Shown here: positions 1 through 11,158 of the stretch, one piece after another
Layout: every line of letters starts with the position of its first letter
Position numbering within the stretch: the stretch's first letter is position 1
Assembly: GCA_030248195.1 (NCBI GenBank)
Contig: JASAND010026177.1
Span: forward strand, 16,161 to 80,160
Origin: Trissonchulus latispiculum
Lineage: Eukaryota; Nematoda; Enoplea; Enoplida; Ironidae
DNA length: 64,000 bases
Reading direction: 5' to 3'
Program-made: the position numbers and the translations under genes
The notes under the pieces: model-generated
Told to the model about the DNA's origin: nothing
The model's input: the letters and a program-made list of their open reading frames with translations, nothing else
Databases searched by the model: none

Positions 1-229
1 CTTATATTTTTAATAGATCCGTTAGGCCTGCATTTGACTTTGAAGATCCACTTGCACTTGACGGGTTGTCATCTTCTGAAAGTGGAATCAACATCCAGGT
101 TTGGTTTTCCAAGACGAGCATCAATTGTTGCTTTCCTTCCCTTCTTCGGCATGGTTGCTTTCAAAGGTTTCACTGAGTGTTGCCGGTTCTGCGGATAGGC
201 GGACAAGCGTAATGCCTGAATCCTTCTTC

Positions 230-314
230 CTCTCATCCTGTCGCAGACCCTCCGTCCACCCTGATTCCTTTTATTTCGTCATAGTTAGATATTTTTCCGT
301 ATATAAATCCTATC
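230..314 (+). repeat. Left copy of 85-bp direct repeat flanking an LTR element
   Basis: This stretch ends one base before the first base of the LTR element at 316. It reappears at 4742-4824, starting directly after the element's last base. The copies differ by several substitutions and small indels (for example gtcgcag against ctcgcag). An LTR insertion normally duplicates only 4-6 bp, so this border is unusual. Confidence 0.75.
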
Positions 315-385
315 CTGTTGTAGTGTGATTTTAACCAATACTGTGATTGAGGACAAATTGAATAAGTTCTGTCAGTAGAATGATG

Positions 386-3300
386 TTGCACTTACTTGCA
401 CTTATTGCCTCCAACCGCGGGTGCGGTTATGGCTTGCCATCCCATCCGTCACGATGTATCTCCATTGAACTCTGTCGTCGGCTAGGTGTTGGCAAATCGT
501 TAGCCAACTTCTGGACCAAGCTGCGCCTCCGTAAACCTCCGTAAGCTCGTTTTAAATGGGATAAGTCATTTTCCACAAGGTTGATCCAGAGTTTCTTCGG
601 AGCAGTTCTGCAGCACTTCCACTCCGCTGGTTTGATGGCCAAGAGTGACGTTCTAGGTAATCGGCTGGGCTGCATCCGGCAGACATGGCCGAACCAGCGG
701 AGCCGTTTGGCTGCCACAAGTACTGATATACTGGGTTGGTTCAGACACAATCTGCGAATTTCTTCATTGGTGTATCGATGTAGCCTGCTGACACCCAGAA
801 TTTGCCGTAAGCAAGACATCTGGAACACCTCCAGACGCCTTAAGTCTTTGTCCAGGAGCCGCCACGTCTCACTGGCATACAGGAGGATGGCCAGAACACA
901 GTTGTAGACCTTAAGCTTTACCGGGAGGCTAATTGGCCTATTCCAGAGACGGGGGCGTAGACGAGCAAAGGCCGATGTTGATTTGGCAATGCGACAGCTA
1001 ACGTCTCCTTCTGGCGAGATCGTGTCGCTGCTGATTTTTGAACCCTAATAAGTGAATGACTGCACTTCCTCTATCTCTTCCCCGTTTAACCAGATGTTGC
1101 GGCTACCGAACGTCTTCGTTTTCGTAGGGTTGATCAGGAGACCGAGGCGCCCGGCAGCTTCCGCCAGATCATCTAGGAAGCGCTGACCTTCAACTTCCGT
1201 TTCAGCTAGCAGAATCAGATCATCCGCGTAAGCAAGGTAAGAGACGTCTACATCATCTCCTACCCTGATTCCATTTTGGTGGATTCTCGTCATTACCCAG
1301 TCCACCACCAGGTTGAACAGCAGTGGGGAGATTATACATCCCTGACGCACTCCAGGTTTCACGCTGAAGGCTGGTGATAGCTTCTGTGAGCATCTTACAC
1401 GGCTACGGCTACCATCATAGAGACTACGCAGCAAGCCAATGAGCTTCTCAGGAATTCCTTCAGCTCGGACAGCGGACCAGAGCGAAGGTCTGTGTACACT
1501 ATCAAAGGCCGCTGCGAGGTCAACGAATATGGCCACGAAATTTTTCCCGTGGCGCAGACGCTTTTCCAGAAGCTGTCGGAAGGTAAAGATATTATCAGTC
1601 GTGCTCCTGCCTGGGCGAAATCCAGCTTGCTGCTCAGCTTCATTTGCTTCACGTTTGTGTCTGATACGGTGTTGAATGATGGAAACAAGGAGCTTACCAC
1701 AGACAGAAAGCAGTGTGATACCTCGATAGCTCTTGCACTCCTCACGACTGCCTTTTCCTTTGTAGATAGGGCATATTATGCCTTCTTTCCAATCCTGTGG
1801 CACACTGCCAGCTCGCCAAATTCTGCAGACGATGTGATGCAGATGGACGAGTACTGTCTCTCCACCATGTTTCAGGCAATCTGCCGAGATGTCATCAATT
1901 CCCGCTGCTGTCCCTGGTTTTATGCCGGCTACTGCATTCTTTACTTCCTCTAAAGATGGTTCTTCCGTCGAAATTATAATGTCTGGTGGAGTCGTCTCAG
2001 CCAACTGGAAGAGGCGCTGATCTAAGTTCACTGGATCATTACGATTGAGCAGTGTGCTGAAGTGTTCGGTCCAGCGGTCAAGGCGTCCTTCATCCGTTGT
2101 GATGGCGTTGCCTCGAGAGTCCTTCATCGTGCCAGCAACTGTGCGCCTGACAGACATGGTCATGGCTTCGATACTCCGGAAAAGGGTTCGTTGATCTCCG
2201 TTCCGAGCTGCCAGTTCTACCTTATTACATTCTTTCAGCCACCAGCGTTCTTCCTCTTTCCGCAGACTGGTTTTAATGGCCTTGTTGAACCTGTTCCTCA
2301 AGCGGTTGTTGTTGCTATTAGCTCTGCGTTCTTCCACCAACCCCAGGGTCTCCTCCGAGATCCATCGATGGCTGCAGCGCTTGGCGGGAGGGCACGACCC
2401 AGCTACTGCCTGGTTGATGCTGGACTTGAACTGCTCCCAGCCGGCATCCACCTCATCAGCTAGATGTTCCAGTAGAGCGAATCTGTTTGAAACTGCAATT
2501 TGGAAGTTGGCTTTGATTGCTGGATTGCTGAATTTCGAGGTGTCCATGCGTTTAATTGCCGGCGAACACTTGGGTGCCATCAAGTGGAGGCGGACAAAAA
2601 CCCACACTAAATAGTGATCGGAACCGATATCAGCTGCTCAGTTCACCTTGACATTTTCAATCGCTGATTTATAACGGCGAGACACTAGAGCATAATCCAA
2701 GATTTTCACACAGTTTCCCGCATTTGATCGCCTCGTCATTTTGTGGGACTCACGGTGGCTAAACAGAGAATTCGCTACAACCAAATTGTTGAATGATGCC
2801 AGGCTAAGCAGCCTCAGCCCGTTGTCGTTTGCAACCCCAAATCCATGAGGGCCCAAGGTGCGTTCCCATCCATCCCTGGAAGCGCCGCAATCTGCATTGA
2901 AATCTCCGCACAGTAGAGTCAGAGCATGTCTGGGGATAGTATCCAGGACAGTTTGCAGCTCATCGTAAAAAGAGTCCTTACATTCATCAGAGGAGGGGTT
3001 CGTGGGTGCGTAAGCACCGATGATGAATGTAGCTACGTGACCTGTAAGTTCCAAGACGGCAAGTATGTCGGAAATAGGAGTAAAGTTTTTCACAAATCCT
3101 GCCAAGTTCGAAGCAATCATGAAGGCTACCCCGCGTTCTTGGGTTGGGCCCCCAGAGTGGCATACAAGGAATGATTTAGAAGAATCTGAGGAAGTTGAGC
3201 TGAATTGTCCGTTGTTCCGAATTCTAGACTCCGTAAGCACAACCAATTCGTAGCCGTACTTCACCAGCTCGTCACATAGCAGCTCAAGTTTTCCAGTTTG

Positions 3301-3494
3301 GGTAAGTGCTCGAACGTTCCAAATCGCTAATTTTCGAATGTTTGCAGTAGAGATAGCATGTTGGCTTGCCGGAGCAGGATTACGCCAACTCCTACGATCA
3401 CCCACATCCACTACCGGCTCCCGTCGTAGGGTACCATGAGTGGCCATCCTAGCATTGGGTCTGACATTTAATGCAGTACTCATCATGAAGGAAT
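386..3494 (-). mobile_element. Non-LTR retrotransposon (LINE, endonuclease-RT type) inserted in an LTR
   Basis: The element reads right to left and is bounded by a perfect 12-bp target-site duplication (374-385 and 3495-3506). It carries one long reading frame with an apurinic-type endonuclease followed by a reverse transcriptase. The 3' tail on the minus strand is a short repeat of the type aagtgcaagtaagtgcaa rather than poly(A), as in RTE-like elements. Only 8 bp precede the first ATG, so the copy may be 5'-truncated close to the start codon. Clade assignment (RTE-like or a neighbouring group) is tentative. Confidence 0.85.
427..3486 (-). pseudogene. LINE endonuclease-reverse transcriptase ORF with two in-frame stops
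   Basis: One frame runs 3486 to 427 (about 1,019 codons) and is broken by TGA at 2640-2638 and TAG at 1047-1045. Both flanks of each stop stay in the same frame, so these are point nonsense changes. The first part (about 282 residues) is an exonuclease-endonuclease-phosphatase domain: WNVRAL, a glutamate in LTESRI, GDFNAD and LDYALVS are visible, and the GSDHY motif follows the first stop. The middle part is the reverse transcriptase, with FVDLAAAFD, GVRQGCIISPLLFN and the catalytic YADD. The C-terminal part keeps YASETW and RLRWFGHV, typical tails of this LINE group. The protein would nick target DNA and prime cDNA synthesis there; this copy cannot make it in one piece without readthrough. 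Confidence 0.88.
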
Positions 3495-3689
3495 AGTAGA
3501 ATGATGTGATCCAGAGCTATATAAGTGCTTGTCAAGTATTGTAACAATTAACTTCAGTATAGAGTATACGTGTAAGCTTCTGCGCAGTAAAAGCCAAGCT
3601 GATCTATCACCCATCGATACAACATTTTGGCGACGATATCTGGGCTTTGACCACCCCCGCCTTACCTAGAAACTCCTGGTGAAGCAACT

Positions 3690-4440
3690 ATCCCATGGAA
3701 ACAATGGAAGGAACTATTCTCCACCTACCTTGTTGCCAGTGGAGCAGAAGAATGCCCGGATGCAAGAAAGATTGCGATTTTGCTGCGCTGCTTGGGCACC
3801 GAAGCACAATGAATCTATCACACCCTGCTAAAGCCCAACGGAAAAGCTGGTTACACCTACGAAGACGTGAGGATGCAACTGGACAACCATTTCGCACCGG
3901 AACACAATCTGGTTACAGCCAGACATCTGTTCCTCCAGAGAAGACAGAGATCCAACGAACCATTCTCACAGTATCTGAGTGAATTGCAATCCCTGCTTCA
4001 ACCGTGTAAGTTTGGAGCCACTCAGGAAGACATGCTGCGAGATCAAATCGTGGAACGCATTCACAACCCTAAAATACGAGAACAGTTGTTCATGGAACAC
4101 AATCTCACCGTGGAAAAGTGCATCCAGATATCAACTCAGATTGAGAAGGCCTTGTATGAAGCCAAAGAGCTCATGTCGCAGGAAAGATCCGCCAGTATAA
4201 ACCACGTGCGCCAGAAGCCTCGCCACAGGTGACGTGACCGTCTTGTTTCTTCTTCATCTGGATCTGCGTCTGACGGAGGATCACAACGTTCGGCGGAGGA
4301 AGACCAGTGTCGCGCCGGCGGTTCATACAATCACCGAACGCGGAGCCGATCCTGTCCTGCCAACGGAAAGAGATGCAACGTATGCGGAAAGTTGGGTCAC
4401 TATATGAAAGTGTGTTGTAACCGAAAATCGGCGACGACCA
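3690..4440 (+). pseudogene. Degenerate gag remnant with one CCHC zinc knuckle
   Basis: A gag-like frame starts near PWKQWKELFSTYL and continues through LGTEAQ, a TGA stop at about 3808-3810, then an open stretch to 4232 including LQPCKFG and RDQIVERI. These segments align by eye with the gag of the gypsy-type element at 51.7-56.6 kb (PWREWTQAF, LGTEGQ, VVPCKYR, RDQIVEK). Further on, near 4375-4425, a nucleocapsid knuckle CNVCGKLGHYMKVC (C-x2-C-x4-H-x4-C) is present. There is no protease, reverse transcriptase or integrase before the 3' LTR. Confidence 0.75.
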
Positions 4441-4553
4441 GGGTGCACACCATCGAAGCTTCCGAAGAACAGAACAGTGAAAATATAATTGTCATAATTT
4501 AACCTTGTTTACTTTGAACTGTAGTGAGACTCTGTTCTGTAGAAGGAGGGAAC

Positions 4554-4741
4554 TGTTGTAGTGTGATTTTAACCAATACTGTGATTGAGGACTAATTGAA
4601 TAAGTTCTGTCAGTAGAATGATATGATCCAGAGCTATATAAGTGCTTGTCAGTTATTGTAACAATTCACCTCAGTATAGAGTCTACGTGTAAGCTTGTGC
4701 GCAGTAAAAGCCAAGCTGATCTATCACCCATCAATACAACA
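4554..4741 (+). repeat. 3' LTR of the short LTR retrotransposon
   Basis: 188 bp beginning TGTTGTAGTG and ending ATACAACA, matching the reassembled 5' LTR with only a handful of differences. It is preceded by a purine-rich tract. Confidence 0.85.
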
Positions 4742-4824
4742 CTCTCATCCTCTCGCAGACCCTCCCTCCACCCTGCATCCTTTTTTCGTCATAGTTAGAT
4801 ATTTTTCCGTATATAAATCCTATC
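4742..4824 (+). repeat. Right copy of the 85-bp direct repeat flanking the LTR element
   Basis: Begins directly at the end of the 3' LTR and repeats 230-314 with scattered differences. It ends about 24 bp before the acceptor of the first recognised P450 exon. Confidence 0.75.
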
Positions 4825-4848
4825 TATTTTCCTTATTTACTATTTTAG

Positions 4849-7800
4849 AGTACATTGAAAGAACAAAGTTCACATCGGATAATGGCATTATGTGCTATTT
4901 TCGTGTGCGACCTCTGGCTCGACAGTGTCTTTTACTGTCGGACGCCGCCGAGATAAAAGATATCCTATCCAACGCAGAAAATTGGCCCAAAATGTCGCCA
5001 GATTTTACTACCACGGGGCCTTTTGTCTGGTTTGTTGGAAAGTCCAGTATGCTGATAAACGATGGCGAAATTCACCAACGGCACCGAAAAATTGCCAATC
5101 CAATATTTCGACCAGCGGGGATTAAGCATTACGTTGGCACTGTTTATGAGCATGCACAGGATCTTGTCAACTATTGGCATAAGGAATGCCGTCAAGCGTT
5201 GATACATAAAGTAGGTTTTTTGGAAATTCTTTAACTCAGTTACAGCGAGAGTAAATTATACATAAGAGTGTGACAAGCGACAAAGGTCTGAGTGCGTGGC
5301 ATGAGTACGCGAAGCGCACGAGGGCTTCCCGGGCGTCGCTGCATAGATTTCTGAATGCAAGCAATGCCGTGTTGTAAAGTACTTATACAACCAAACAAGC
5401 TACAAATGTAGTTTGCCAAAGAAACTTGATTCTATGATGCTGTAGCGGAGAATGTGCAGCTGAACTGTCTCAGTTGAAGCTCAGCTGCAGTTGAAGATCA
5501 CTGCATGGCGCAGCAAATTAGTTTATTTCCAGGCGTACCAGCGTGCACCGTGCGGATAATTAGCTTATCCGCAAGGTCTACGATACAGAAGAGCAACAAA
5601 GGTCTCTGTGACGTGCACTCAGCTATATATGTTTCATAAACTGATTTTAGTTTCAGTTTCAGTCGGCGGTCCAAGACGGTTTCAGTTTCAGTCGTCCGCC
5701 TAAAGTAGTTTCAGTTCAGTTTCAGGTTCAGGTCTCCTTCGAAAATAGTTTCAGCTTAAGTTTCAGTTTCAGTGCCTGAAATTGAAACTTTACAACCTGA
5801 AACCTAGTTTCAGTTTCAGTGCCTGAAACATCACTAATATATACGCGCGCAATTAACATAGGAAAAGAGACAGTGAGTTGTATAATCTATGTTGTCAGCT
5901 GCAGAGTCATCCTCTGCACGCTAGCGGCCCACCCCCTCGCAATTACATACTTAAAGCTTAGTCATTAGTTGCAACGCTGAGTTCAAATATACCGCTATCT
6001 TTATCTACTTGTATACCTATTTAAAGTTTGCAGCATATTCATTAGCATTTACTTTATTAAACTATAATTTGTTTAGCCACATTTATATTTTATGTATCGA
6101 ATTGGTTGCCGTCGTTAACTGTACATAGTTAATGTCATCAATGCATTTAAAAATGTATATAAAAATTGTTGATAGCATTGTTGTAGAATGTAATTAAACT
6201 CTAGCTGGTGTAGCGTAACATTTGCAACAGTGGGTGCTGGCGCTACCTTAAGTCATTCCCCCTTTAGAAAAGTGGGCGGATCATAGCAATTTGAATGACA
6301 GTTGGGCCAAGTCAGAGTTGTGCCAAGCAAGAATGTACTCCACCTGTGTAAATTCCCTTCTAGAGACAGAAATGATGTATTCAGAAATCATTTAAGCCTA
6401 CCTATGTATATTTAGAATGAACGACCCTTACTTAAGGTGGTGATTCCCTTTGGCCACATAAAGTTTGCACCATTATTACTCATTCATTACTTGGAGTTAA
6501 GAACCCATTTTTATATCAAAATGTAGCTTGACATTTTCTCTTTTTAATGCATGCCACGAAACTAATGTTGCTTTTCTAAGATATTTTTAACAGATTTTAG
6601 AAGAAGTATAATTTTCCAGAATTTTTGCAGACTCAAGTAAATTTTTTCGCGAGACATCGGTTATATCATTCGATCCCTCAATCAAATAGCTGGGGACGAT
6701 TTTGGGGTGGGGGTTTGTGATTTTTTTTAATGGGTTGAAATTTCTCGTATGGGTTTTTTTTTGTTTTATTTGATTTTATTTTGTTTTTTTTTTTTTTTTT
6801 TTTGTTTCGGTTTTTTTTTGTTGTTGGTGTATGTTTTTTTTGTTTTTTTGTGGTTTTGGTTTTTTCGTTGTCGTTTTTTTTTTTTTTTTTTTCAGTTTTA
6901 TGGAGGTATTTTCATTATTTATTTATTCTTTTTCTTTTTATTTGTTTCTTTTTGTGTGGGTGTGTGGTTTTATTTATTGTGAAATCGCTTTTCGTTATAG
7001 AGAAATAAGCTGAAATGTGTGCGTAACCTGTATTTTGCCTACTTTTTCCAAATTTGTCAAGCGATTACTATAGCTAGAAAGCAGCAATCGGGGCAACTAA
7101 AAAATCGTCCCTGGGTATATTTGTGCAGAGCACGTTTGTTCAGTAGCAGCCCTCCAGCTTGCATGGTGGATGCTCCACAATCTTTGGAAAAAATTGGTCG
7201 TGTTTTTACAAAAACTACATTTTTATGATAGCAGCCTACAGGATAGCAGTTGGCAGACAATCATGCGTCGGATAAGTTGTCCCTGTGAGACCTTCAGATC
7301 GACGCCCTTAGTTTGATTTTACGGCTTGCGTAGTTCAAGAAATGTTGGATTATTTGATTTCTGCAAAAATGACAGGTTTTCGACGCCAAAATAAGAAAAT
7401 GGGCTATATCTCACGGTAGAAAAAGCTAGAAACTTGCTTTAAAAAGCAAAAATATGAAGTTCAATGAGATCTTTCGATTGAATATAGTCATAACTGTATA
7501 GCTGCTGCCAAACGTTCAGAAAATGGGAAAAACCACACTGATCGGAAATCTCGAATTTTTGAAACGGGATTGCGCGAAGGGTGTTAGAACGCTAAAAGAA
7601 CTTATTTCGGAAAGTTTCATCAAATTTCATCTTGATTTACGCCGCCAAATAACAATATGTGTCCAAAAGGAATCACCAAATTAAGAAATTAGTAAAAACA
7701 ATATCAAAACACCACGTCCGTATGTATATACTAAACATGGTTATTTCGTTTAAATAGGTAACTTGTTAGAACTATTTCAGATGCGGCCAAAGATGCCGAT

Positions 7801-10800
7801 TAGAGCGAGTTTGGCCAAATTCACATTCGATGTTATCATTGACATTGTTGGAAATGCAAAATTCAACAGTTTCCAAGACGAGTCGAAGATAAGCAGATAC
7901 TTCAGAAATCTTACTGGCTCAAAAAACTTGGGCGGAAAATGGCCATATGGGTTTTTGAAGCTTATTAAGTATGAGCTCTTTTCTTTGTTCTAATTCTGAC
8001 CAATTCTAAGACTTTAACTTACTATTTTCCTATGGCTATTGGATATGCTGCACATATGCATATGAGTATGACAGATCTCTCACTTAGGTATCCTTTTTCT
8101 CATGTGTATTCCGGCGGTATTGTCCTACGCCCAATTTTTGCACTTTATCGTATCACACAGAGAAGCATACAATGATTATACACAGGACATTATTTTACAC
8201 GGTAGTAAGTAAATAGCGTTTGAGGCCGATCGGCCTAAGCCGGCCGATAGAGCTGAGCATTTTGGCCCGTAGACCCGGGCCGGGCCGATATCCGTTGCTT
8301 AGCGGGCCGGGCCGAGAAAGTTTTCAACTGCGGGCCGGAGCGGGCCGAAACGGGCCGGATCGACTTAAGAAAATGTTGTAAAATCACTTAAAGTAGCTAA
8401 ATATTTGCTTCTGGTTATTCTACACCAAAAATTAACGTTTCCATCCGTTTCCATCAAGCACTGAAACGTTTGAAATAATATAGTTTGGAAAATTTTCCCA
8501 ATTTTCCTTTGGGGCGTCGTGCCGGGCCGAAAAATGTTGCCATCGGCCTGGCCGGCCGAGCAAGATGTTGGGGCGGGCCGGACCGGGCCGAGCCGAAAAA
8601 TGCGGCCGTGCTCGTCTCTACCGGCCGAAGACTTTCGTTCGCCTTCCGGACGCCGGCCGCCGGCTAAGCCGCACCGGCCGGCCACCTGCCTGGCTGCAAA
8701 TCCACAATCAAAAATTTACAATTTAGAGCTTCAAATGAACTCCAAGTCTAGCTATGCTACAAAGCAGAAGCTAAGACTAAACTACGCCACGCTAAACTAC
8801 CTAACTCACTGTCGTCTCTAACTTCTCTAACGTCTACTTCCCTAACTTGTCTTACTGTAGCTGGAATACGAAATAGAATGTGTTTAATTCACAGCAAATT
8901 AAAGTTTTATTGAACGACAAAAATCAAAGTACTCTAGGGCTCTCGACGTTTGATAATATCTACATTTAGTCTCGGATTTACTTTCATACTCTTTTTTCAT
9001 ATTTTTATACTCTCTTTGTCAACATCATCGTCTTTCTGTTCCAGCTACAGTATTGGGACAAAAACTGGATATGCTTCAAGGAGGGTCATGGTTTGGAAGC
9101 TGGGAGCTGCGTATTTACACAAAAACTTTTTAAAAAATCTGGTTTTAGTCTGGTCTGTGCAGTCAGTGACCACGTACACCTACATTTTTTAATGTAACAC
9201 CCGAAAAATCAATATTTTAGCAGTCCTAATAGCTGCACTGCAAACTGCTCCAGGCCGGTAGCCGGCCGATCTACGGGCTCAACGGTGGCCGGCCGGCTTC
9301 GAACACTAGGAGTAAAACACTATATCTCGGCAATATTTTGGCACCATAGCTTGCGCATAGCGTTCAGAGCGCAGCGATGTTTGTTTGCAAGTTTGTTCGA
9401 GATTTGGGGTTTATTTATTCTCATTATACACAGCCAAGCTCGTTTTTTCTAATGTTGTTGTATCAGTTTTTTTAGACACATCCCGCAATTTATTTCTATC
9501 ACTGCAACTGTTCGGAGTTTTCTTGAAGGTGTAATCAACAGCAGATTGGATCATTCGAATGAGACAGATAATATGGATTATATCGACTCATTGGCCAAGG
9601 CTTACAAAACTGGCGAAATGAGCCGGCAGGAAATTTTGGATGAATCGATGACATTGTTATTGGCTGGTCATGAAACGACATCAACAACCCTGACTTGGGT
9701 CCTCCATCTTTTGGCGCTTCATCCAGAAAAACAAACTGAAGTAAACGAAATTTTGTACAGCTTTCCCCTTTGTTTGTTTGTGGGATCCATTAAGCATTCT
9801 CCCCCTCCTCCAGTCCAAGTAAACCTTCGCCCCACCAACGCGTTATCTTTTCTATAGTTTAACCGCTATACCTCAAGTTTTGTTTCGGCTGTATTCCAAC
9901 ACATTTAAATACAAAAAACTAGAAAAGAAAATAAACTTAATAAATTTATAAATAAATGTAGTAATTAATTCTTAATTAATTAATAATCCTAAACTGCTCA
10001 GCGTCTCACTCTTAATATTACCTCTCTGCATTCCTGTTGTAAATTCCCTTAACATTCCTATTATAAACTCTTGGTTAAAATTAGTTTGGTCAATATTGAT
10101 AGTTTTGTTCAATTTTGTAACTAAAACATGCCATAATTCCAAGTTTGATCTCTGCAAACGATTGATATTTTAGGCCAGACTGGAAGCAATTACTAAATTG
10201 GGATCTCTGAAAAACGTTCCAGACATGGAAATCATTAATGAACTGAAGTACTGTACAGCTGTAATAAATGAAGCTCTGCGACTGTACCCTGCCATACCTA
10301 GTACAATGAGAGTCAGCGATCGTGAACAGACTGTATTAGGTTAGTGATCAGTACCCAAATAGAACAAGAGTGTGTACTGTAATTACGATATCGATCCTGT
10401 TGTCTCTTCATTAACTCACAGTTTTGCAAAAATGGCTTTCATGAAAATTAATGATAAACAATCTCAAACGCCTGCTTTGTGTCACTAATTAACTTTTCCT
10501 ATTCATAGGCTACAAAGTTCCTCCTGGTGCGGAAGTGATGATATCATTTGGTGCTCTACATCGCCATCAGTGTTACTGGGAGAATCCCACCGAATTTATT
10601 CCGGAACGATTTCTAGATCCCAATTCCGTAAACTGGGATGCTTTCATGCCTTTTGGGACCGGATCCCATAAATGCCTGGGTTATAAATTTGCTATGATGG
10701 AGTCAACTTTAGCTCTAGCAATGCTCCTGTGTAACTTTGAGTTTTCCATGCCCACTGATGCACCTGACTACAAACCTGAAATTTATCTTATCATACTATC

Positions 10801-10849
10801 TGAAAAACCATTTCTGGAACTATGTGTTAAAAGTATTCTATCGGATTAG
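4849..10849 (+). CDS. Cytochrome P450 (N-terminal exon not found)
   Basis: Five exons join in phase: 4849-5210, 7781-7968, 9476-9740, 10174-10339 and 10509-10849, ending in TAG. Together they encode 439 residues; full-length microsomal P450s have about 500, so the N-terminal membrane anchor lies in an exon not recognised here. The helix-C region has HQRHRKIANPIF. The I-helix is LLLAGHETTSTTLTW, the oxygen-activating motif. ExxR is EALR, the PERF region is PERFLDP, and the haem loop FGTGSHKCLG supplies the cysteine ligand. All acceptors end in AG, all donors start with GT and the codon phases agree. Such enzymes insert one oxygen atom into lipophilic substrates at the ER, fed by P450 reductase. 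The overall look is like the CYP3/CYP4 clans, but family and substrate cannot be fixed. Introns 1 and 2 hold transposons. Confidence 0.9.
5250..6430. other. P450 intron 1, left part: repeat fragments
   Basis: No coding signal. At 5640-5832 there is an imperfect tandem array of GTTTCA-type units in both orientations (agtttcagtttcag and cctgaaac). At about 5875-5945 a fragment resembles the interior of the MITE at 19912-20297 (ctctgcacgctagcggccca). At about 6250-6340 half of an inverted-repeat element occurs (agttgggccaagtcagagtt) whose full copy is at 39722-40270 in opposite orientation. Confidence 0.5.
6431..7685. mobile_element. Non-autonomous inverted-repeat DNA transposon, copy 1 (TTAA-flanked)
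   Basis: The left end cttaaggtggtgattccc and the right end ggaatcaccaaattaag form imperfect inverted repeats of about 37 bp. Both ends are bordered by TTAA, which could be the target duplication as in piggyBac-like elements, though the terminal sequence is not one I recognise. The body matches 51245-51684 plus 56559-57116 in a Duox intron. This copy carries an extra T-rich block at 6712-6985. No transposase ORF is present. It ends 95 bp before a P450 exon. Confidence 0.7.
6712..6985 (+). repeat. T/G-rich low-complexity block
   Basis: Long runs of T broken by G and a few A or C. It is absent from the second copy of the surrounding transposon at 51.5 kb. The apparent plus-strand F/V-rich reading frames here are composition artefacts. 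Confidence 0.85.
8214..9308. mobile_element. hAT-like non-autonomous element with GC-rich arms (P450 intron 2)
   Basis: Terminal inverted repeats TAGCGTTTGAGGCCG (left) and, reversed, TAGTGTTCGAAGCCG (right) are followed inward by dense gggccgg/ccggcc tracts. Flanking 8-mers are taagtaaa and ggagtaaa (6 of 8 identical), consistent with a decayed 8-bp hAT target duplication. The AT-rich middle has no transposase. The base composition of the arms is very unlike the surrounding intron. Related elements are at 11912, 22525 and 62394. Confidence 0.65.
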
Positions 10850-10945
10850 TAGACATGGTGATTAGTCGGATCAGTTGATTTGTTTTTCTACCATTATTTT
10901 TGAACAAATTGTAAACGTACTAATTCTGACGTTGCTAATTCATCA

Positions 10946-10949
<4 letters not shown>

Positions 10950-11038
<89 letters not shown>
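10950..11038. repeat. (AT)n microsatellite
   Basis: About 89 bp of pure AT dinucleotides, 100 bp past the P450 stop codon and probably within or just past its 3' UTR. Confidence 0.97.
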
Positions 11039-11040
<2 letters not shown>

Positions 11041-11152
11041 TTTCAGTTTCTTTCACGCAGCTGACCTGACTGACATTTTTCTTTGGAATTTTGTCCTGCT
11101 CTGTCTCCGTCATTTTGATAGGAAGTAGACATATTTTGTCAAAACTTTAACC

Positions 11153-11158
11153 AATAAA
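11153..11158 (+). promoter_or_regulatory. Possible P450 polyadenylation signal AATAAA
   Basis: A canonical hexamer about 300 bp past the P450 stop, before the convergent FHL gene's stop at 11553. A second AATAAA lies near 11264. Which one is used is unknown. Confidence 0.3.

Larger units (their letters stand above)
316..3624 (+). repeat. 5' LTR (188 bp) split by LINE insertion
   Basis: The LTR halves are 316-385 and 3507-3624. The 12-bp sequence agtagaatgatg at 374-385 is repeated exactly at 3495-3506 on the other side of the LINE, so it is the LINE's target-site duplication. The joined halves match the 3' LTR at 4554-4741 with few differences. Confidence 0.85.
316..4741 (+). mobile_element. 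Short non-autonomous LTR retrotransposon, interrupted by a LINE
   Basis: Two 188-bp LTRs begin TGTTGTA and end TACAACA. They flank about 930 bp of internal sequence holding a decayed gag and no polymerase. The left LTR is split by a LINE (386-3494); removing the LINE and one copy of its 12-bp target duplication restores exactly 188 bp. A purine-rich tract (agaaggaggg, 4541-4550) lies just before the right LTR, as expected for plus-strand priming. A tggcgacgat stretch follows the left LTR near 3628 and may be the primer-binding site. The gag resembles that of the gypsy-type element at 51.7-56.6 kb, so a related autonomous element could have supplied enzymes in trans; that is inference. It lies upstream of the first recognised P450 exon. 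Confidence 0.8.

Noticed and set aside
17..98. Possible exon with AG acceptor and CAG/GT donor, open in one frame (27 codons).
   Set aside because: Sequence has no P450 or other recognisable motif, and it fits the next exon's phase only if an alternative acceptor (4851) is used. Too little evidence.
427..907. Plus-strand frame at 581-907.
   Set aside because: Antisense of the LINE C-terminal coding region.
6749..7013. Plus-strand F/V-rich open frames resembling a membrane protein.
   Set aside because: They arise from a T/G low-complexity block inside a transposon that is absent from the second copy.
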